From the NCBI GenBank assembly GCA_022266195.1, contig WHVY01000002.1, positions 14,089,001 to 14,153,000 of the forward strand: a stretch of DNA of 64,000 bases. The letters run 5' to 3'. Shown piece after piece: positions 35,773 through 47,942 of the stretch. Source of the DNA: Tetranychus cinnabarinus. Taxonomy: Eukaryota > Arthropoda > Arachnida > Trombidiformes > Tetranychidae. The notes under the pieces were generated by a model. The model was not told where the DNA came from. It saw nothing but the letters and a program-made list of their open reading frames with translations, and ran no database searches. Within the stretch, counting starts at the first letter, position 1. Each line of letters opens with the position of its first letter. Position numbers and translations under genes: made by a program.

Positions 35773-38022
35773 TCATCTAACTCTGGTTATACAATGATCT
35801 ATACTTGATTTATCTATCAACATGCCTATTATATTTTTATTTCGGACAACTTTGCCATATAGTTCAGTTGCAACCTTGGAAGCTTTAGGACCGAAAATTT
35901 CTCTCACAACCAAATTAGCTGGCTTGACTGATTTAAAACACCAATAGACAATATTAACATAAATGTCAAACTTGAAAGCGTAAACGAAATCAAAATACTT
36001 GAGTAACCTTCTTTCAACTTGTTCCCGTTTATCTTTACTACGTGTAACCAAATTTACCATAAATATGGACGCCTTTGGATTCATTAATTTAACAATTTGT
36101 TCCATAAATTCATCCTCAACAAAAGCTTCCGGAGGACAACTAAGACCCGACTGTTGATCGTCGCTATTTACATCAAGCATAATTACAGAATATGTTTTAG
36201 CTTGGCTCTCGGATGCTCGACTTATCACTTTTAACCCATCGTCGATAATGATTTTCAATGGTAAGTTGACACTTTCATTTCGTGTTTTAAGATTAAACCA
36301 TTCTTTTGATATCCTTTCCATGGCAGGATCAATATCAACAACTTCCAAATCACAAGTGCCATTCAACTTGAGATTTGCTTGTAAATAGTTAACAAAGCAT
36401 CCACCACCTAAACCAATTAAAATCATACTATGGTGGCTTTCTGGTTCAGCCAATTCTTGATACACTGCCATTCCAAGGAGGAAAGCATGGTGATGTCTAC
36501 ACGATAAATAGTCAGTGTCAATTACCCAAATTTGATCACGAACATGGCGCAGTCGAGCTTCTGATTGAATCATATTTTGGGAACCGAGGAAAACTAAACG
36601 ACGGTACCAGGAACCGTCAATGATAACGTCTTCAATTAAGTATTCACCACTAATTGCACTGCGACCAGAGGACATCAATTGGCGTTGACCTTGATCTTCG
36701 TTGACAGTTAAAAATTGAACACGTTTATCCTTGAATGATTGTAAAACTTTTTCTTGAGCAAAGTACATCACAATACCTGAAAGTTCACTTTTAATTCGCT
36801 CAATTCCACCAGGATAAATGTGATGTCGAGCTAAGTGAACCACCGCCAATCGGAAACATCGAGAATTGTCACACAATTGAATCCGCCCTTCAGGAGTTCC
36901 GAAGATCCATTCAGTTTCTCTTCCTTCGGGTACAATAAATATTGCATAATCTTGAGGAATTTTAACTTCAGGTGCATCACAAATGTAGATGTAATAACGT
37001 GGATAATCTGGGTTGCCTGCTGAATAAACCTCGACAATTATTTCATTATCTTCTACCGTTTTGTTCCGTAAACATGAAGAGAGTATCATTAATTTGTGCA
37101 AACTGTCAACTGCATCATAGACTTCAGCCAGACAATCTGTTCCAGTGTACCTCGTGGGTTCAGTAATTTTCTCTGTCAATGTGAAAGTTGTTTCAATGAG
37201 CAACTTTTCCTTTGCTGAAGTTAATTTGATGGCTACAACTGCAAACATTGGAAGAACTAAATTATATTGTCCTTTCTCTTTCTGGTAAAACTCTTCTACT
37301 CGGGTTATTCGGTGAAAACGAACGATCCAGGAAAATTGGCTAACATCTTTAAACCAGGAAACCAAAAATTGCATCATAGTATCAGGCAGTCGAGTAAGGA
37401 ACATGAGTCGACCAAAATTTTTCAAAAGCCTCGACTCTTTATCCAAACGAGCACCAACCATTGTTAATGCTTTTTCCAAAGCGTTGCTCATATCAAAATT
37501 TGCGTAGTACACTTCATCTATACCAGCTTTATCAATAAGGACGGTATAAGTTGGTTCTGGATCTTCTATGTCCATGAGATCGGTTGGAATTACTTTTAAA
37601 TCAACTTTCTGTTTTCTCGACGACGCAATGGACGTTGTCTCCTTGTCTAACACGACAATATTGTTTACTTCATTAAGAGTCAACCAATGTCCAATTGGTC
37701 CATTAGATGCGCCCAAGATGCACACTGAATCCTTAGGTTTTGTATATTTTTTGAGGAGAAACTTTAAATGTGTATAGTCACCGTATGCTTCGAGATCAAA
37801 TTTAAAATTGTCTTGCCAAAATTGATCTATCGGAAAATCAGTAGTTATCTTGGTCAAAATGGAATCAACACAGCACCTAGTTTCGATAGCGTGAGGCGGA
37901 GGCGATGAAGAGGTTGATGTTGATGCTACCGGCAAGTGAGCATGAGAATGTCCATGAGAATGTCCGTGTGAATGTCCATGAGAGTGTCCATGTGAGTGTC
38001 CATGTCCGTGAAAACCAGCCAT
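35773..38022 (-). CDS. METTL13: eEF1A lysine and N-terminal methyltransferase METTL13
   Basis: Intronless, 749 residues (human about 699). Two methyltransferase domains. The N-terminal one (residues about 60-230) has the FWQDNFKFDLEAYGDY entry and a VLIDKAGIDEV segment matching the family's LDKG box, but its SAM loop is ILGASNGPIG instead of a GCGNS-type motif. The C-terminal, spermidine-synthase-like domain (about 530-700) keeps ILIGLGGGCF, EVVDIDPAM and IMLDVNSDD, plus SCPPEAFVE. In human METTL13 the N-domain methylates eEF1A Lys55 and the C-domain its alpha-amino group. An unusual N-terminal tract of alternating His with Gly/Ser (residues about 5-28) is encoded by a repeated GGHSH-type unit. 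The C-terminal activity is likely retained; the N-terminal one is uncertain. Confidence 0.9.
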   Translation of the reverse strand: MAGFHGHGHSHGHSHGHSHGHSHGHSHAHLPVASTSTSSSPPPHAIETRCCVDSILTKITTDFPIDQFWQDNFKFDLEAYGDYTHLKFLLKKYTKPKDSVCILGASNGPIGHWLTLNEVNNIVVLDKETTSIASSRKQKVDLKVIPTDLMDIEDPEPTYTVLIDKAGIDEVYYANFDMSNALEKALTMVGARLDKESRLLKNFGRLMFLTRLPDTMMQFLVSWFKDVSQFSWIVRFHRITRVEEFYQKEKGQYNLVLPMFAVVAIKLTSAKEKLLIETTFTLTEKITEPTRYTGTDCLAEVYDAVDSLHKLMILSSCLRNKTVEDNEIIVEVYSAGNPDYPRYYIYICDAPEVKIPQDYAIFIVPEGRETEWIFGTPEGRIQLCDNSRCFRLAVVHLARHHIYPGGIERIKSELSGIVMYFAQEKVLQSFKDKRVQFLTVNEDQGQRQLMSSGRSAISGEYLIEDVIIDGSWYRRLVFLGSQNMIQSEARLRHVRDQIWVIDTDYLSCRHHHAFLLGMAVYQELAEPESHHSMILIGLGGGCFVNYLQANLKLNGTCDLEVVDIDPAMERISKEWFNLKTRNESVNLPLKIIIDDGLKVISRASESQAKTYSVIMLDVNSDDQQSGLSCPPEAFVEDEFMEQIVKLMNPKASIFMVNLVTRSKDKREQVERRLLKYFDFVYAFKFDIYVNIVYWCFKSVKPANLVVREIFGPKASKVATELYGKVVRNKNIIGMLIDKSSIDHCITRVR

Positions 38023-40297
38023 AATACCAAGAAATAAAAAAAAGAAGCAAAATTTCCAGTTTAAAAAAATAAGATGAAACGATTCAACTGCACAACTAAA
38101 CAGTTACATTGAGTTTGAACAACGTGAGTAATCAGCTGATAAAAGAGTCAAAAGGAGAGCATAGATGTGAAAACTCTTTCTTTTCTTCTTTCTTTCTATT
38201 CGCTATCTTCAATTACTTTTTTTAGATTCAATTTTTTCTGGTTTTCTTCAATTGAAATCAGCTGATAAATTTATACCAATACTTGAACACTAAATGCACC
38301 AAACGGTTCATCGAGCAGTCCATTATTACTAATGCAAAGCTTCATTCAGTCAAGGTGATACCGAAACATAAACAAACTCAGAGATTAACGCAGAGGATGG
38401 ATGATGGAAGCAATCAACGTCAGAATGCTCGCTTTGAGTTTTGATCAAACCTAGGTTACCCAATTCGCAACCGAAGATGTTTGACATTTAAGCATGGAAA
38501 AATTGCATAATTAAATCAATTCATATTGGATGAAGAGCAAGAGATGGCTAGGATTAATTGCAATTTAATTTTTTTGATTTCTATAATTTCTAATATTCCT
38601 TGATGTTTAAATTTGCTAACTTGTGTCCTTTGTGTTGAACTTTGACTTTAAGCCGTTGAGCCATTTATTTGTATTAAGCTTGATTGTAAATTACTAAACT
38701 CTTAAATTTGTTACATTTTTTATGAGACTTTTCAACTTTCCTGAATGTCACCCGTTTCAATAAAAATTTATTTTCACAATCAATCAAACTGATCATGTTG
38801 AAGTCTTAAATTATTACCTGTTTCTATAGTTGAAAGGTTTGCCGCAAATTTTTGATTTCTTATGTTGATCACAGAATTGGTTTGTAAAATTTTCTTAATA
38901 ATTTACTGATCGCATAATTTACAAAATAATACATTCGATTAATTTTTGGAATAAAACAGAAATGAACAAAAAATTTGTCAATTGTATAAAAAGTTTCAAC
39001 TCATGGACAATATTTCTTGTAATCATGGTGATTCAGTGATAAGAATCAACTTTTTTCATTGTTCATTTTAGGTGCTTTACAAATATCACCAAAATGCTAA
39101 TCAACTAGATAATTTCACCTTCTTTCTCTCACTAAAAAATTTTTCCGCATAAGTTTCACTAACGAGGTTGGTGAAAATTTGTTAAGCACATGAACAATTC
39201 AATCCATTTTCCAAGATTAGATTGAGATTTCAGTTTACAAATTACAGGGTAAACAGGGTAAAAGATGCCAATGATGAATGATGTAAGAATAGATTAATCA
39301 ATTGACCTCTCTTAATATTATTTGGTCAATTGATTGGTTTGTCATCTTGATTGTTTGAATTGTTGCGTTAAGTGAAGTCATGATTATTTTTCTTTCTGTA
39401 TTCCATCAGACGAAATTTGATCAAATCAATTTTTCAATTTTCAGTCCTCTTGAAGTTTGTGCATCTCATCTTGTTGGAAGTTATCGAAAAAATGAAAACA
39501 ATTCAAGTTGAATATTTTAAATAATTCGGCCTTTTGAAATTCACATGATTTGTCTTTTATTTAGTGATTACTTCCATTTGGAGATCGCTTCAAATGCTCA
39601 TTAATTTCATTCTAAACGAGTTAGCATGAGATCTTTGTATTTATTTTGTAAGAAGATAAGAATTTGTGTTTTGGAATGATGTGGGCGATGGCACGTTTAT
39701 ATTTATTTAGATTTGTGGAAATCTAATTTTTTGTGAGATTGAGAAGGTTTCAGGTAAAATCACGATTTGCTGTTTTTGTTCACTAAGTTCAATTTGACCA
39801 ACATTTCAGTGTATTAAATGCGATTTGTTTAGCATATGGAATGGTTGATTTTATAATGGCAGTGATGATACTTTTTTATACAAATTTATCGGTGAGATGG
39901 TTCCAAATCCATTGAATTTTTTGGAGTCAGTTCCAGAATGATGTGAAGTCTCTTTTTACAAAAGTAAGAAATGATGCAACTGATGAAAAAGAATGATTGT
40001 ATCGGAAAATGTTGTTCGTTAAAATACAGATGAATTGAATTGTAAAACATGATAATAAATAAAACAGGATGAGTGGTGAAGATGGTGTGTTCAGTTAAAT
40101 GTCATGAATGGAATGCAATAGAATGGTTAAGTGTTAAAATTAAAATGATGACTAAGTATCTTGATTGAGAATGTCAAGAGGTAATGGAGACTGGATCGTA
40201 TCAACTTTGTTTGATTGCCTTTTCTCCATTAATCTGCGATTCATCATTTTTGATGGCGTTTGTCCTGAAATTTGGATTAAGAGTGATTGGTCATTAA
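38023..40297. other. Intergenic region between METTL13 and Frizzled
   Basis: 2.3 kb, AT-rich. No exon recognised on either strand. It should contain the METTL13 promoter and the Frizzled 3' UTR. Confidence 0.55.
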
Positions 40298-41412
40298 TTA
40301 CCTTTCATTATTACGACAACAGCAGCAAAGTGTACGAGATATACAATGCCACCAGGATCTGATAGTTTTAGCTGATAATATCCAGAAGAAATTCGTTATT
40401 CCTGGAACCAGAAGCATTATATATTTGAACAGATAAATGGTGACATAAGGTGTTTCAATACGAGATGGATTACATGCACAAGTATAATGAGTTTCCCAGA
40501 CAGAGCCATATGAGTATTGGTAATAATTACAAATGATTACTAAGACCATTGGTACAATATGTAAAATGGAGAAGATAATTATTCGAACCATTAATTTATC
40601 CAGTCCAAATTTATCAGTAAAATGACGAATTTGTTCACGTATTGCTCTACGAATTCGCACAATAGAGATGAGACCAGCAAAAAGGAAAATAATTCCGACA
40701 ATAAGATAGGTACAAAGAGGGACTATGATGAAGCGCATAAGAAGATGAGAATTTAGATTACCAACAAAACAGATGCCGGCCAATGGTTCACCATCGATAG
40801 CTTGCATAAAAATGACCAGACATGTTTTCATGAAAGGAATGCCCCACGCAATCATATGGAAATATGGTGAATAATCATTAATAGCCTCGGCAGTCCACTT
40901 AAGACTGGCAGAAAGAAACCAGGAAAAAGTTAAAATGATCCACCAAAAAGAGGCGGCCATACTGAAAAAGAAGATCAGGGCAAAGACAACGGTACATTCC
41001 CATGTAGGCGTCCCGAAACCTGCATACAGTAGTTTATTTGTATCACACGTAATTGCTGTTGAATCGAAAAATTTGGGAGCGAGAAAGCCAACTGACACCA
41101 TAAGATAACTGGTTGAAAGAAAGATTATCGATCGCTCAGGATAACAAAAGCGTTCACAATCAGTGAGATAGGTGAAGATAACCATGAGAGAGCCAAATAA
41201 ACTGCAAAGTGCTATTATGGTGATAACCATAGATGATTTTGATTGTTCTTGTTTGGAGAAAAATAAGTTCGTCTGACAGGGTTGAGCACAGTCAATAATT
41301 CCTCCACTGTTGATGTGTTTGTAATAATCGCTTTGGATATTTATCGGAATCATTGGCGGTCTACAGTTACAAGGGCATTCTCTCAGACCTGAAGCAGAAT
41401 TTTTGACTGAAT
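40298..41412 (-). CDS. fz2: Frizzled exon 2 (seven-transmembrane region)
   Basis: Acceptor TTTACAG just above 41412. Starts NSVKNSASG, then the juxtamembrane cysteines (CPCNCRPPM), seven hydrophobic segments and KTIRSW before the stop. Confidence 0.9.
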
Positions 41413-42142
41413 CTGTAAATGAAAAGAAAAAATTAGTAACTTTGAATATGGAAAAGAAATTGGACAGCAGTTCAAAAAAGGCAAAAAACACAAATTGATC
41501 TAATTGAAGCATCTTTATGATACATAAAATGTAAATCAGTAATTATGCCGCATTGAAAAACAAACAATTTTACTTACTATTGGAAATAGAGTTAAGTGTT
41601 GAAGTTGCTAAAGTTGACAATGGGTAAGATGCTGTTGTTGACGGCTGGAATGGTGATAGATTTGACGGTTTAAGCGGCTTCACAGGTCCAGGTGATTCAC
41701 CATTCTTCTGATCCATACAAAGTTGTTCAGGAGTTCCTGGATAAACTGGAAAATTATTACAATCCATCGATTCAGGCCATGGAAAGCCATATGTTAACAT
41801 AATTGCGGCACAACCTGCATGTGCTCTTTCACAGACTGAACGGCAAGCAGGTAGTCTACCCGGATAATCTTCCATACAAATTGGAGTATACATGGAGCAA
41901 AGGAAAAGTTTCAGATCATCCGAACATGAAATTTCAACAAGCGGCCAGAATTGATGAGCTTCCATTCCAGCTTCATCTTGTTTTTCATGATGAAATTGAT
42001 TTGGCATAGAGGTCATGTTATAACCAATGCCTCTACACATTGGTACAGTGATCTCTTCACATTTGGGTCTATCTGAACTTAACTCTGCCGCGGCAAGAAT
42101 TATTTGTATAAAAAAAGTACTAATCACTGGATTAAAATTCAT
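40298..42142 (-). CDS. fz2: Frizzled-2/5/8-type Wnt receptor, two coding exons
   Basis: Exons 41578-42142 and 40298-41412, joined by a 165-base GT-AG intron; the split codon gives Asn and keeps frame, for 559 residues. A signal peptide (FFIQIILAAAELSS) precedes a cysteine-rich domain with all ten cysteines, including KCEEITVPMCRGIGYNMTS and FWPLVEISCSDDLKLFLCS. That pattern is closest to the Drosophila Fz2 and vertebrate FZD5/8 group. Seven membrane segments follow, and the Dishevelled-binding KTxxxW motif is present as KTIRSW. The tail after that Trp is only about 17 residues, cysteine-rich (TLCCCCRN), with no PDZ ligand. A further 3' exon could exist, but the frame ends here in a stop. Acts at the plasma membrane in Wnt signalling. 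Confidence 0.93.
41578..42142 (-). CDS. fz2: Frizzled exon 1 (signal peptide and cysteine-rich domain)
   Basis: ATG at 42142, donor GTAAGT just below 41578. Holds the ten-cysteine Wnt-binding domain and a Ser/Thr/Pro-rich linker. Confidence 0.9.
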
Positions 42143-43129
42143 TTTGATGTTAACTTAATTACATCCACATTTAAAAGATTAATTTGAATATAAATAAACA
42201 AACCATGTCAATAAAGAAATGTAGACAACTTCATATCATAAGATATTTATACAACCTTCCCATTTTTTTGTCACTTTTGGAGTTTGCGTTTCAATAAAGA
42301 TTAAGGTAAGTCAGGTTTTAAGGATAAAAGGATGACTAAAAACTCAATAGATGGCAGCTCAGTATAAAATTTCATTTAATTTCTGAATTATAAATGATAA
42401 ATAATTAAAATCAATCATAAAGTACCAATAATTAAAGACATAAAGTACATCAAATCTTATTAAATTACATGTTGATTAAGCGTCGCGATTTAACTGTTGG
42501 TACAAGCAGATATTCTGAGTTATAAACGATTCTTTTCTTGTTTTAAGGCAGGAAATTTTTTCTCTAATTATTATTACTCAGGTAACCATTGAACATTTCC
42601 GTTGATATTGTCCAGATTTTAATTGTTGGCTGTTTAGCTTGAAACTTTGATGTGCCTAGATGATAAAGAAAAGATAATTAAATGATTAGAAAGGTTTGAC
42701 TAGGCAGCATTTTGGGTAATAATCAAGTTGCGATGAAATATTAAAAGTAAATTGACGTTTTTCCGTCAAGAGTAAATTAACATTTAAACGTTAAACATTC
42801 AACAATGGAAGAGAAACGATTAAACTGATTAGCTTACATTAGGAATACCATGAATTTTTATTGAGCTTTGCTGGTTGCTGGGCGGAATCAATTGATTTGA
42901 AACACTTTGTGTGTGTTCTTATTAACATTGAAAATAGTATCGAAAAACAGCTTTAATTGTTTCCTGTGTGTGTGGTGTAGATTTATAAATGTATATAAAT
43001 GCATAAAATGTAAAAAACAAATAATATTGTTATACAATGATTAACATTATTTAGCATAGGCTTGATCGTAATCCCTCACTTGAAAGTTAAAGATTAACAT
43101 GATGCAGTGTAACTTGTCACTTGTATCTT
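42143..43129. other. Intergenic region between Frizzled and the DTRL-tailed gene
   Basis: About 1 kb AT-rich sequence; the upper part is 3' trailer of the next minus-strand gene and the lower part the Frizzled upstream region. No exon recognised. Confidence 0.5.
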
Positions 43130-43432
43130 TCACAATCTTGTATCAATGGTTTTAGGTAATGAATTATTATTAAATGAGGCTTGAGCTGGATGATTCTGAT
43201 GGTGGTGAGAGTTTAGATGATGGCCAAACGTTTCCGTTGAAGATGATTTAATGTCTGTATGATAGCGTTCTGAGTAGGGAATAACAGAACCATCCATAAA
43301 ACGATATCCAGTCCTTGTAGTAGCATCATTTAGATCTGCCGAGTCAAAAGCACTATTAACGGTTCCTTGCCATTGGTGGAATCGTCCATCTTTGATCGTA
43401 TCAAATTCAACAGCTCCAACATTATTTGGCAC
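43130..43432 (-). CDS. DTRL-tailed protein exon 2 (cytoplasmic tail)
   Basis: Starts VPNNVGAVEFDTIKDG directly after acceptor TTTAG, ends PKTIDTRL and a stop. 100 residues, His-rich near the end. Confidence 0.65.
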   Translation of the reverse strand: MPNNVGAVEFDTIKDGRFHQWQGTVNSAFDSADLNDATTRTGYRFMDGSVIPYSERYHTDIKSSSTETFGHHLNSHHHQNHPAQASFNNNSLPKTIDTRL

Positions 43433-45130
43433 CTAAATTGTACAATAGAAAGCAATAACAGAAATACAAACAGTTAATATTCCAATAATAACAGATTAAT
43501 TAAAACAAAAACACAAACCATTAAATTAAACAAGAAAAACCAATTTTTAAAAATGAACGACTTTTTAACTTTTGATTCATAACTTTTGAATAAAGCTTAT
43601 TTTCAGGTCAATCACATGATTCTCTTATTTTCACAGCTAAAATATTTTCCCTCTTTATCTGCTGTGCACCGAGTACCTTCATAACTGTAACTCATATTTT
43701 TCTTATTAATATTAATATAATTTGTTGATTAACCTAATGTGAAACCTAAATTTAACTGTTTAATTTATCTTCCAGTTATTTGCTACCTTAGGAGGAAAAA
43801 ACAAACCATCGTAAAATGAAACAAAAAGTGTCAACCAACCAACAGACAAAAAATGATTTAGTCATTATACGGAAGCAACAACAGTGAACCAGTGAAAATG
43901 ATTATCATAATGATTATTCTGAGTGATTTTTCATCCTCAGACAGGATTTCCAGCAAAACTTTTCCTCTTCAATCAGCACCTTCTTTCATTGTCATAATCA
44001 TTTCAACCTAATTCAATCTTAACCTTTTTCTATCTTTTTTATTCTCTCTACCTTTTTCTTGTTTGTGTAAACCTCTTTGGGTTTTATGTGTGTTTGTGTC
44101 AATGTTTTAGTTAATATTTAATCATTACCTTAACTGTTTTCTCTTTGGACAATTTACGATAAATGTAAACAACCAGGATAAGTACGATGATAATTAAGAA
44201 ACAACAGAATCCTAATAGAATCATTGTTAACAGGAAAAACTTTTTTGCCTGATAATGGTCAATCTCAAGTCTATTTGAATCACAAATTGTCTCATTACCT
44301 GCTCTAGTTTGTGAACTTGTTTCATTGGAAATGATAATAATGTTATTATTTCTATCATCATTGCTATTATTGGCATTACCATTGACCAAGTCGACGGTTA
44401 ATAATGTTGTTGGAGAGTCAATTAAAGATTGATTTGGTAGAAGAGTTTGTTCAACAGTTGAATTCACTGAGGGTGACTTAAGTAATGGACTTTTAGGTTG
44501 AAAGGTTACTGGAATTGGTAGAGATGAATTGTCACTGATTGAATAATTAAACTCTGTTTGATTAATTACATTATTCAGTATAATTGGAGACACATCTATG
44601 GTAATTGTCGATGATTGGGTGTTTACTTCATCCGATTCATCAAGAAATGCTGTAACACGACTAGGGTTACTTGGTTTTAATGTTGTATTACCAACTTCAT
44701 TATTTTCACTACTTTCAATCAAGCTTGCATTTGTAGATAAGTCCAAAATCATTGATGACGACGATGATGCTGTTGAATTGGTGGACTGTCCATCTTTTGG
44801 AGATGTAGTTGTCGGTGGAACAGTGGAGATGATTAAATTTAAAAAGGTACCAGTTGTTACCTCGGATGGATCAGTTAAAGTTAAACTTGAAAGCGTTGTA
44901 ACCTCATCAGACTGACAACGGACCAGACACAAGTGGTTAGTGAAAATGGCAATCAATAAAACTAAAACTAGACGATTGATGGTCGGCGATAAAGATGGCA
45001 ATGATGAACAAGATGAAAAGGTTGATGAAAAAACTGGTGAAAAAGGTGTTGAAAAAAGTGTCAAAGGAGACCCAAAAGAGGACAATTGGTAGACCGAAGT
45101 GAAGCGCTTTCTTCCCATGGCTTTAACCAT
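43130..45130 (-). CDS. Unidentified single-pass membrane protein with Ser/Thr-rich ectodomain and DTRL tail
   Basis: Exons 44129-45130 and 43130-43432 join in phase 0 (donor GTAATG, acceptor AATTTAG), giving 434 residues. A hydrophobic signal or signal-anchor segment lies at residues about 52-72 (LVLVLLIAIFTNHLCLV), rather far from the chosen ATG, so the true start could be different. The ectodomain is Ser/Thr/Asn-rich with many N-X-S/T sites and no recognisable fold. A second hydrophobic helix (FLLTMILLGFCCFLIIIVLI) precedes a basic stop-transfer (YRKLSKEK) and a cytoplasmic tail of about 110 residues with conserved-looking acidic and aromatic segments (FHQWQGTVNSAFDSADL). The last residues, D-T-R-L, form a class I PDZ ligand. 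Family not recognised. Confidence 0.7.
44129..45130 (-). CDS. DTRL-tailed protein exon 1 (ectodomain and membrane helix)
   Basis: ATG at 45130; donor at the end of KEKTVK. Encodes 334 residues: leader, Ser/Thr-rich ectodomain, transmembrane helix and the start of the tail. Confidence 0.7.
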
Positions 45131-47303
45131 TGGTGTGGGGTCAGTCGATGTAAATCATGCAACAGTTACAGGGAAACAAAAATAGACTATCAATTGTAAT
45201 GGATGAAAATTAGCCAAGACAAGTTAATTATTGTGAGAGGCGGTTTAAACGGAAAGTGTTCACACAATTGTTTGATCAAGTGAGTGAGAGACACAGAGAG
45301 AGTCAATTAGTTAGTTAATGATGAAGGAGTAGGAGGAGAGTTACCATGAAAAAGAGTGACTATGAAAAGTTACTATGAAAAGTGATCATCTAGAGTGGGT
45401 ACGAGAGTTGTTATGTGAAGTGTGTTAACATGATTGTTTGATGATGGGGGAGAAGGAAGAAGCTCAACACTTTGGTACAAAATCATCAATTGTTCAATTT
45501 AATTGTCTTCCGATTCTTGCTGTACAGGTAATAATAGATATATCTATCAGACTCCTGTAAACCTCTGGTTCAATTGGTATATAAATTGGATCATTTAAAT
45601 TTAACAATTTTTGCTAATATTTTTGTAATACAGTTGAGTGAGACTGTGAATGATGCTTAAACTGATGCCTAACCCATTAACCCATCTTTGGGTTAGTTTA
45701 ACAATCAAATTGACCTGAACCAGTTTGTTTGTTTATTTACCAGGTTTTACAAGGAGAAAAAGCTATTCAATTAATTGTCTAATTGTAACTGTAACCCAAC
45801 TGATGTCTTGATCCCAAGTTGTAACATGTAAACATTAATTATTATCATCACTTGATGCTTTCCATCTGTTGCAAGTCAAAAAATTTGCTGTCAACCAATA
45901 ATGGTTTAACTATCAAATAAAATGGTTATTTATCACCCTTTTTGTAGTTGCTTCCTATTCTTGAACCTTTCCATTTCAAATTGAATGTTCAATTTTTACA
46001 CTGAAACAGGAAGTTTCCCAAAATATTACCTTTTTCAACCATTTCAATTGTTGAGTCAAGTTTAATTGATAAAAGGCAACATTTAACTTTATTGGTTATT
46101 GGATAATAAAAGAAGCAAAAATTTCATCTTGAAAGTTTACCTTTTCATTCAATTGATTTATACCAGAATAAAAGATGATAACTTTAATCGGTTGATTGTA
46201 ACCATGAATACAAACCAAATTGTGAACCATTTATATTAATATTGTCATGTTTAAGGTAAACATTGCCATTGAAGAGAACAATTTGGGTTAATCGAAATGG
46301 ATAAACAATGAAATGTTGAACAATCCAAGAATGAAATCTCAATGTAATCCTTAAATTGTGCCCATTAATCAATAAACATTATTCATAAAGAACAGGAAAA
46401 AAGTGAAAAGATAATTGGAATCTTTTGGTTGTTTCTTTAATTTTTTTTGTCATCTCGTTGCTTCTGCAGTTTCCATCAAATGTTTCCAATTACTATTCAA
46501 GTGATTAATAATGGTGAAGATCAAGTTAAAGATGGAAAGGGTTAAGGGTTGACGATGATGATGATAAAGATGATGGCTTAATTACAGCGAAGCTGGCAGC
46601 ATGAAAACGGATCAATATTAAGAACTGTGAAAAACTTGTTGGTTCGCATGTTGATGTAAAGCCATGCGTCAAGAAGAGGCAAAGTGATGATGAAGAAAAA
46701 AGAGGAAGAAACTTGATGAAAGACAAAAAAAGAAAGATGAAGAGTAGGATGATGATGATAACAAATAAAAGAGATGCATTTATGATGCATGTGTTTACCA
46801 GTTTTGTACCCAATAGACTTGCTCATCCAGCTTTGAAAGGACCACGTCATTGATTACCTTGAATCAATATTGACAACAACAACAACTCTGCTTTTCCTCT
46901 CCTTTTCATCCTCATCTTTTTTTATCTCACTCTGAGTCCAACAACTGTTGATACTTCATCTATACCATGGATTCAACACTCCATGAGTAACACTCCATTG
47001 GTAACTCTATCCGTTATCAAACCCAAAACCGTGTTCCATCAACTTTCCTTCAACTGTTCAAATAACTGACCCATTAAAATGCCATTAAACATGCTTTAAT
47101 TTCATCCATTGACAAACATCTTCAACTTTCCTTATTCATCTCTTTATTTATAAATCACAAGTTAATAAATAATTACAGAGCATTTCCAATATTAAACTTG
47201 CTCTTTCTTCAGTGAAAAGTTGACTCTGTTTTTGTTATCAAATATTGTCTCTCAACATTGAAATTACTCCTCAGTTTCATCAATCCCTGAGTTGTTCATT
47301 GAA
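45131..47303. other. Divergent intergenic region before synaptotagmin
   Basis: 2.2 kb between the minus-strand DTRL gene and plus-strand synaptotagmin; both promoters should lie here. Overlapping frames at 46526-46850 are low-complexity. A short palindrome, TAGATATATCTA, occurs at 45536-45547. Confidence 0.5.
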
Positions 47304-47942
47304 ATGCCTCCCTTTCAAACTGATCCGTTGATCAAGTTTTTAACTAAAAGAGTTGCTTTCCAAGAAACATCTGATAAAGATTTAGATTTAACTACGGAAG
47401 ATTCAATTGATTATACTGTCTCACCTTTACCGTCAACTTTACCAACCCTGATGACAGGTTCACCCTCATCGGCCTCATCTTCATTACCATACTCGTCATC
47501 TTCATCAGCATCAATCCTGTCAACAATAACTCTGTCAACTGAAGCAACAATTGATAACCTGTCAACCTTAAATGTTAACAAGGTTAACTCATTTTCATCA
47601 CCTTCATCATACTTTCCTTCACGAATCTCATCATCTACACTTTCACCTTTCCAGTCAACAGTGAACAAGATTAATACTCCAATTTACAGTGATAATAATA
47701 ATGATAATGATAATATGGTAAAGGGTAAAGAGTTTGTTGAGGACATTTCAAGATCGACTCACATGCCAGTCTGGTCTGTCCTCTTTGTCCTAACCGTGAT
47801 TGCTGCTATCTGTGGTTTAATATTTTACTGTTGCCTCCATAAATGGTGGAGACGATGGCGAGCCGATAAGGGTAAAGGTCTTATCACTGGTAAAGTGGAT
47901 CTTAGGTCAGTCCAATTGTTGGGACAAACTTACAAAGAAAAG
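47304..47942 (+). CDS. Syt1: Synaptotagmin-1 exon 1 (luminal region, membrane helix, linker)
   Basis: 213 codons, phase 0 end, donor GTAAAT. The luminal part is much longer and more Ser-rich than in fly or vertebrate Syt1. Confidence 0.85.

Noticed and set aside
37938..38009. Repeated short units that could suggest a CRISPR-like array
   Set aside because: It is the His-Gly/Ser coding repeat at the METTL13 N-terminus in a eukaryotic gene; no spacers.
44598..44915. 105-codon plus-strand frame and 47411-47668 minus frame
   Set aside because: Antisense shadows of the Ser/Thr-rich ectodomain of the DTRL protein and of synaptotagmin exon 1.
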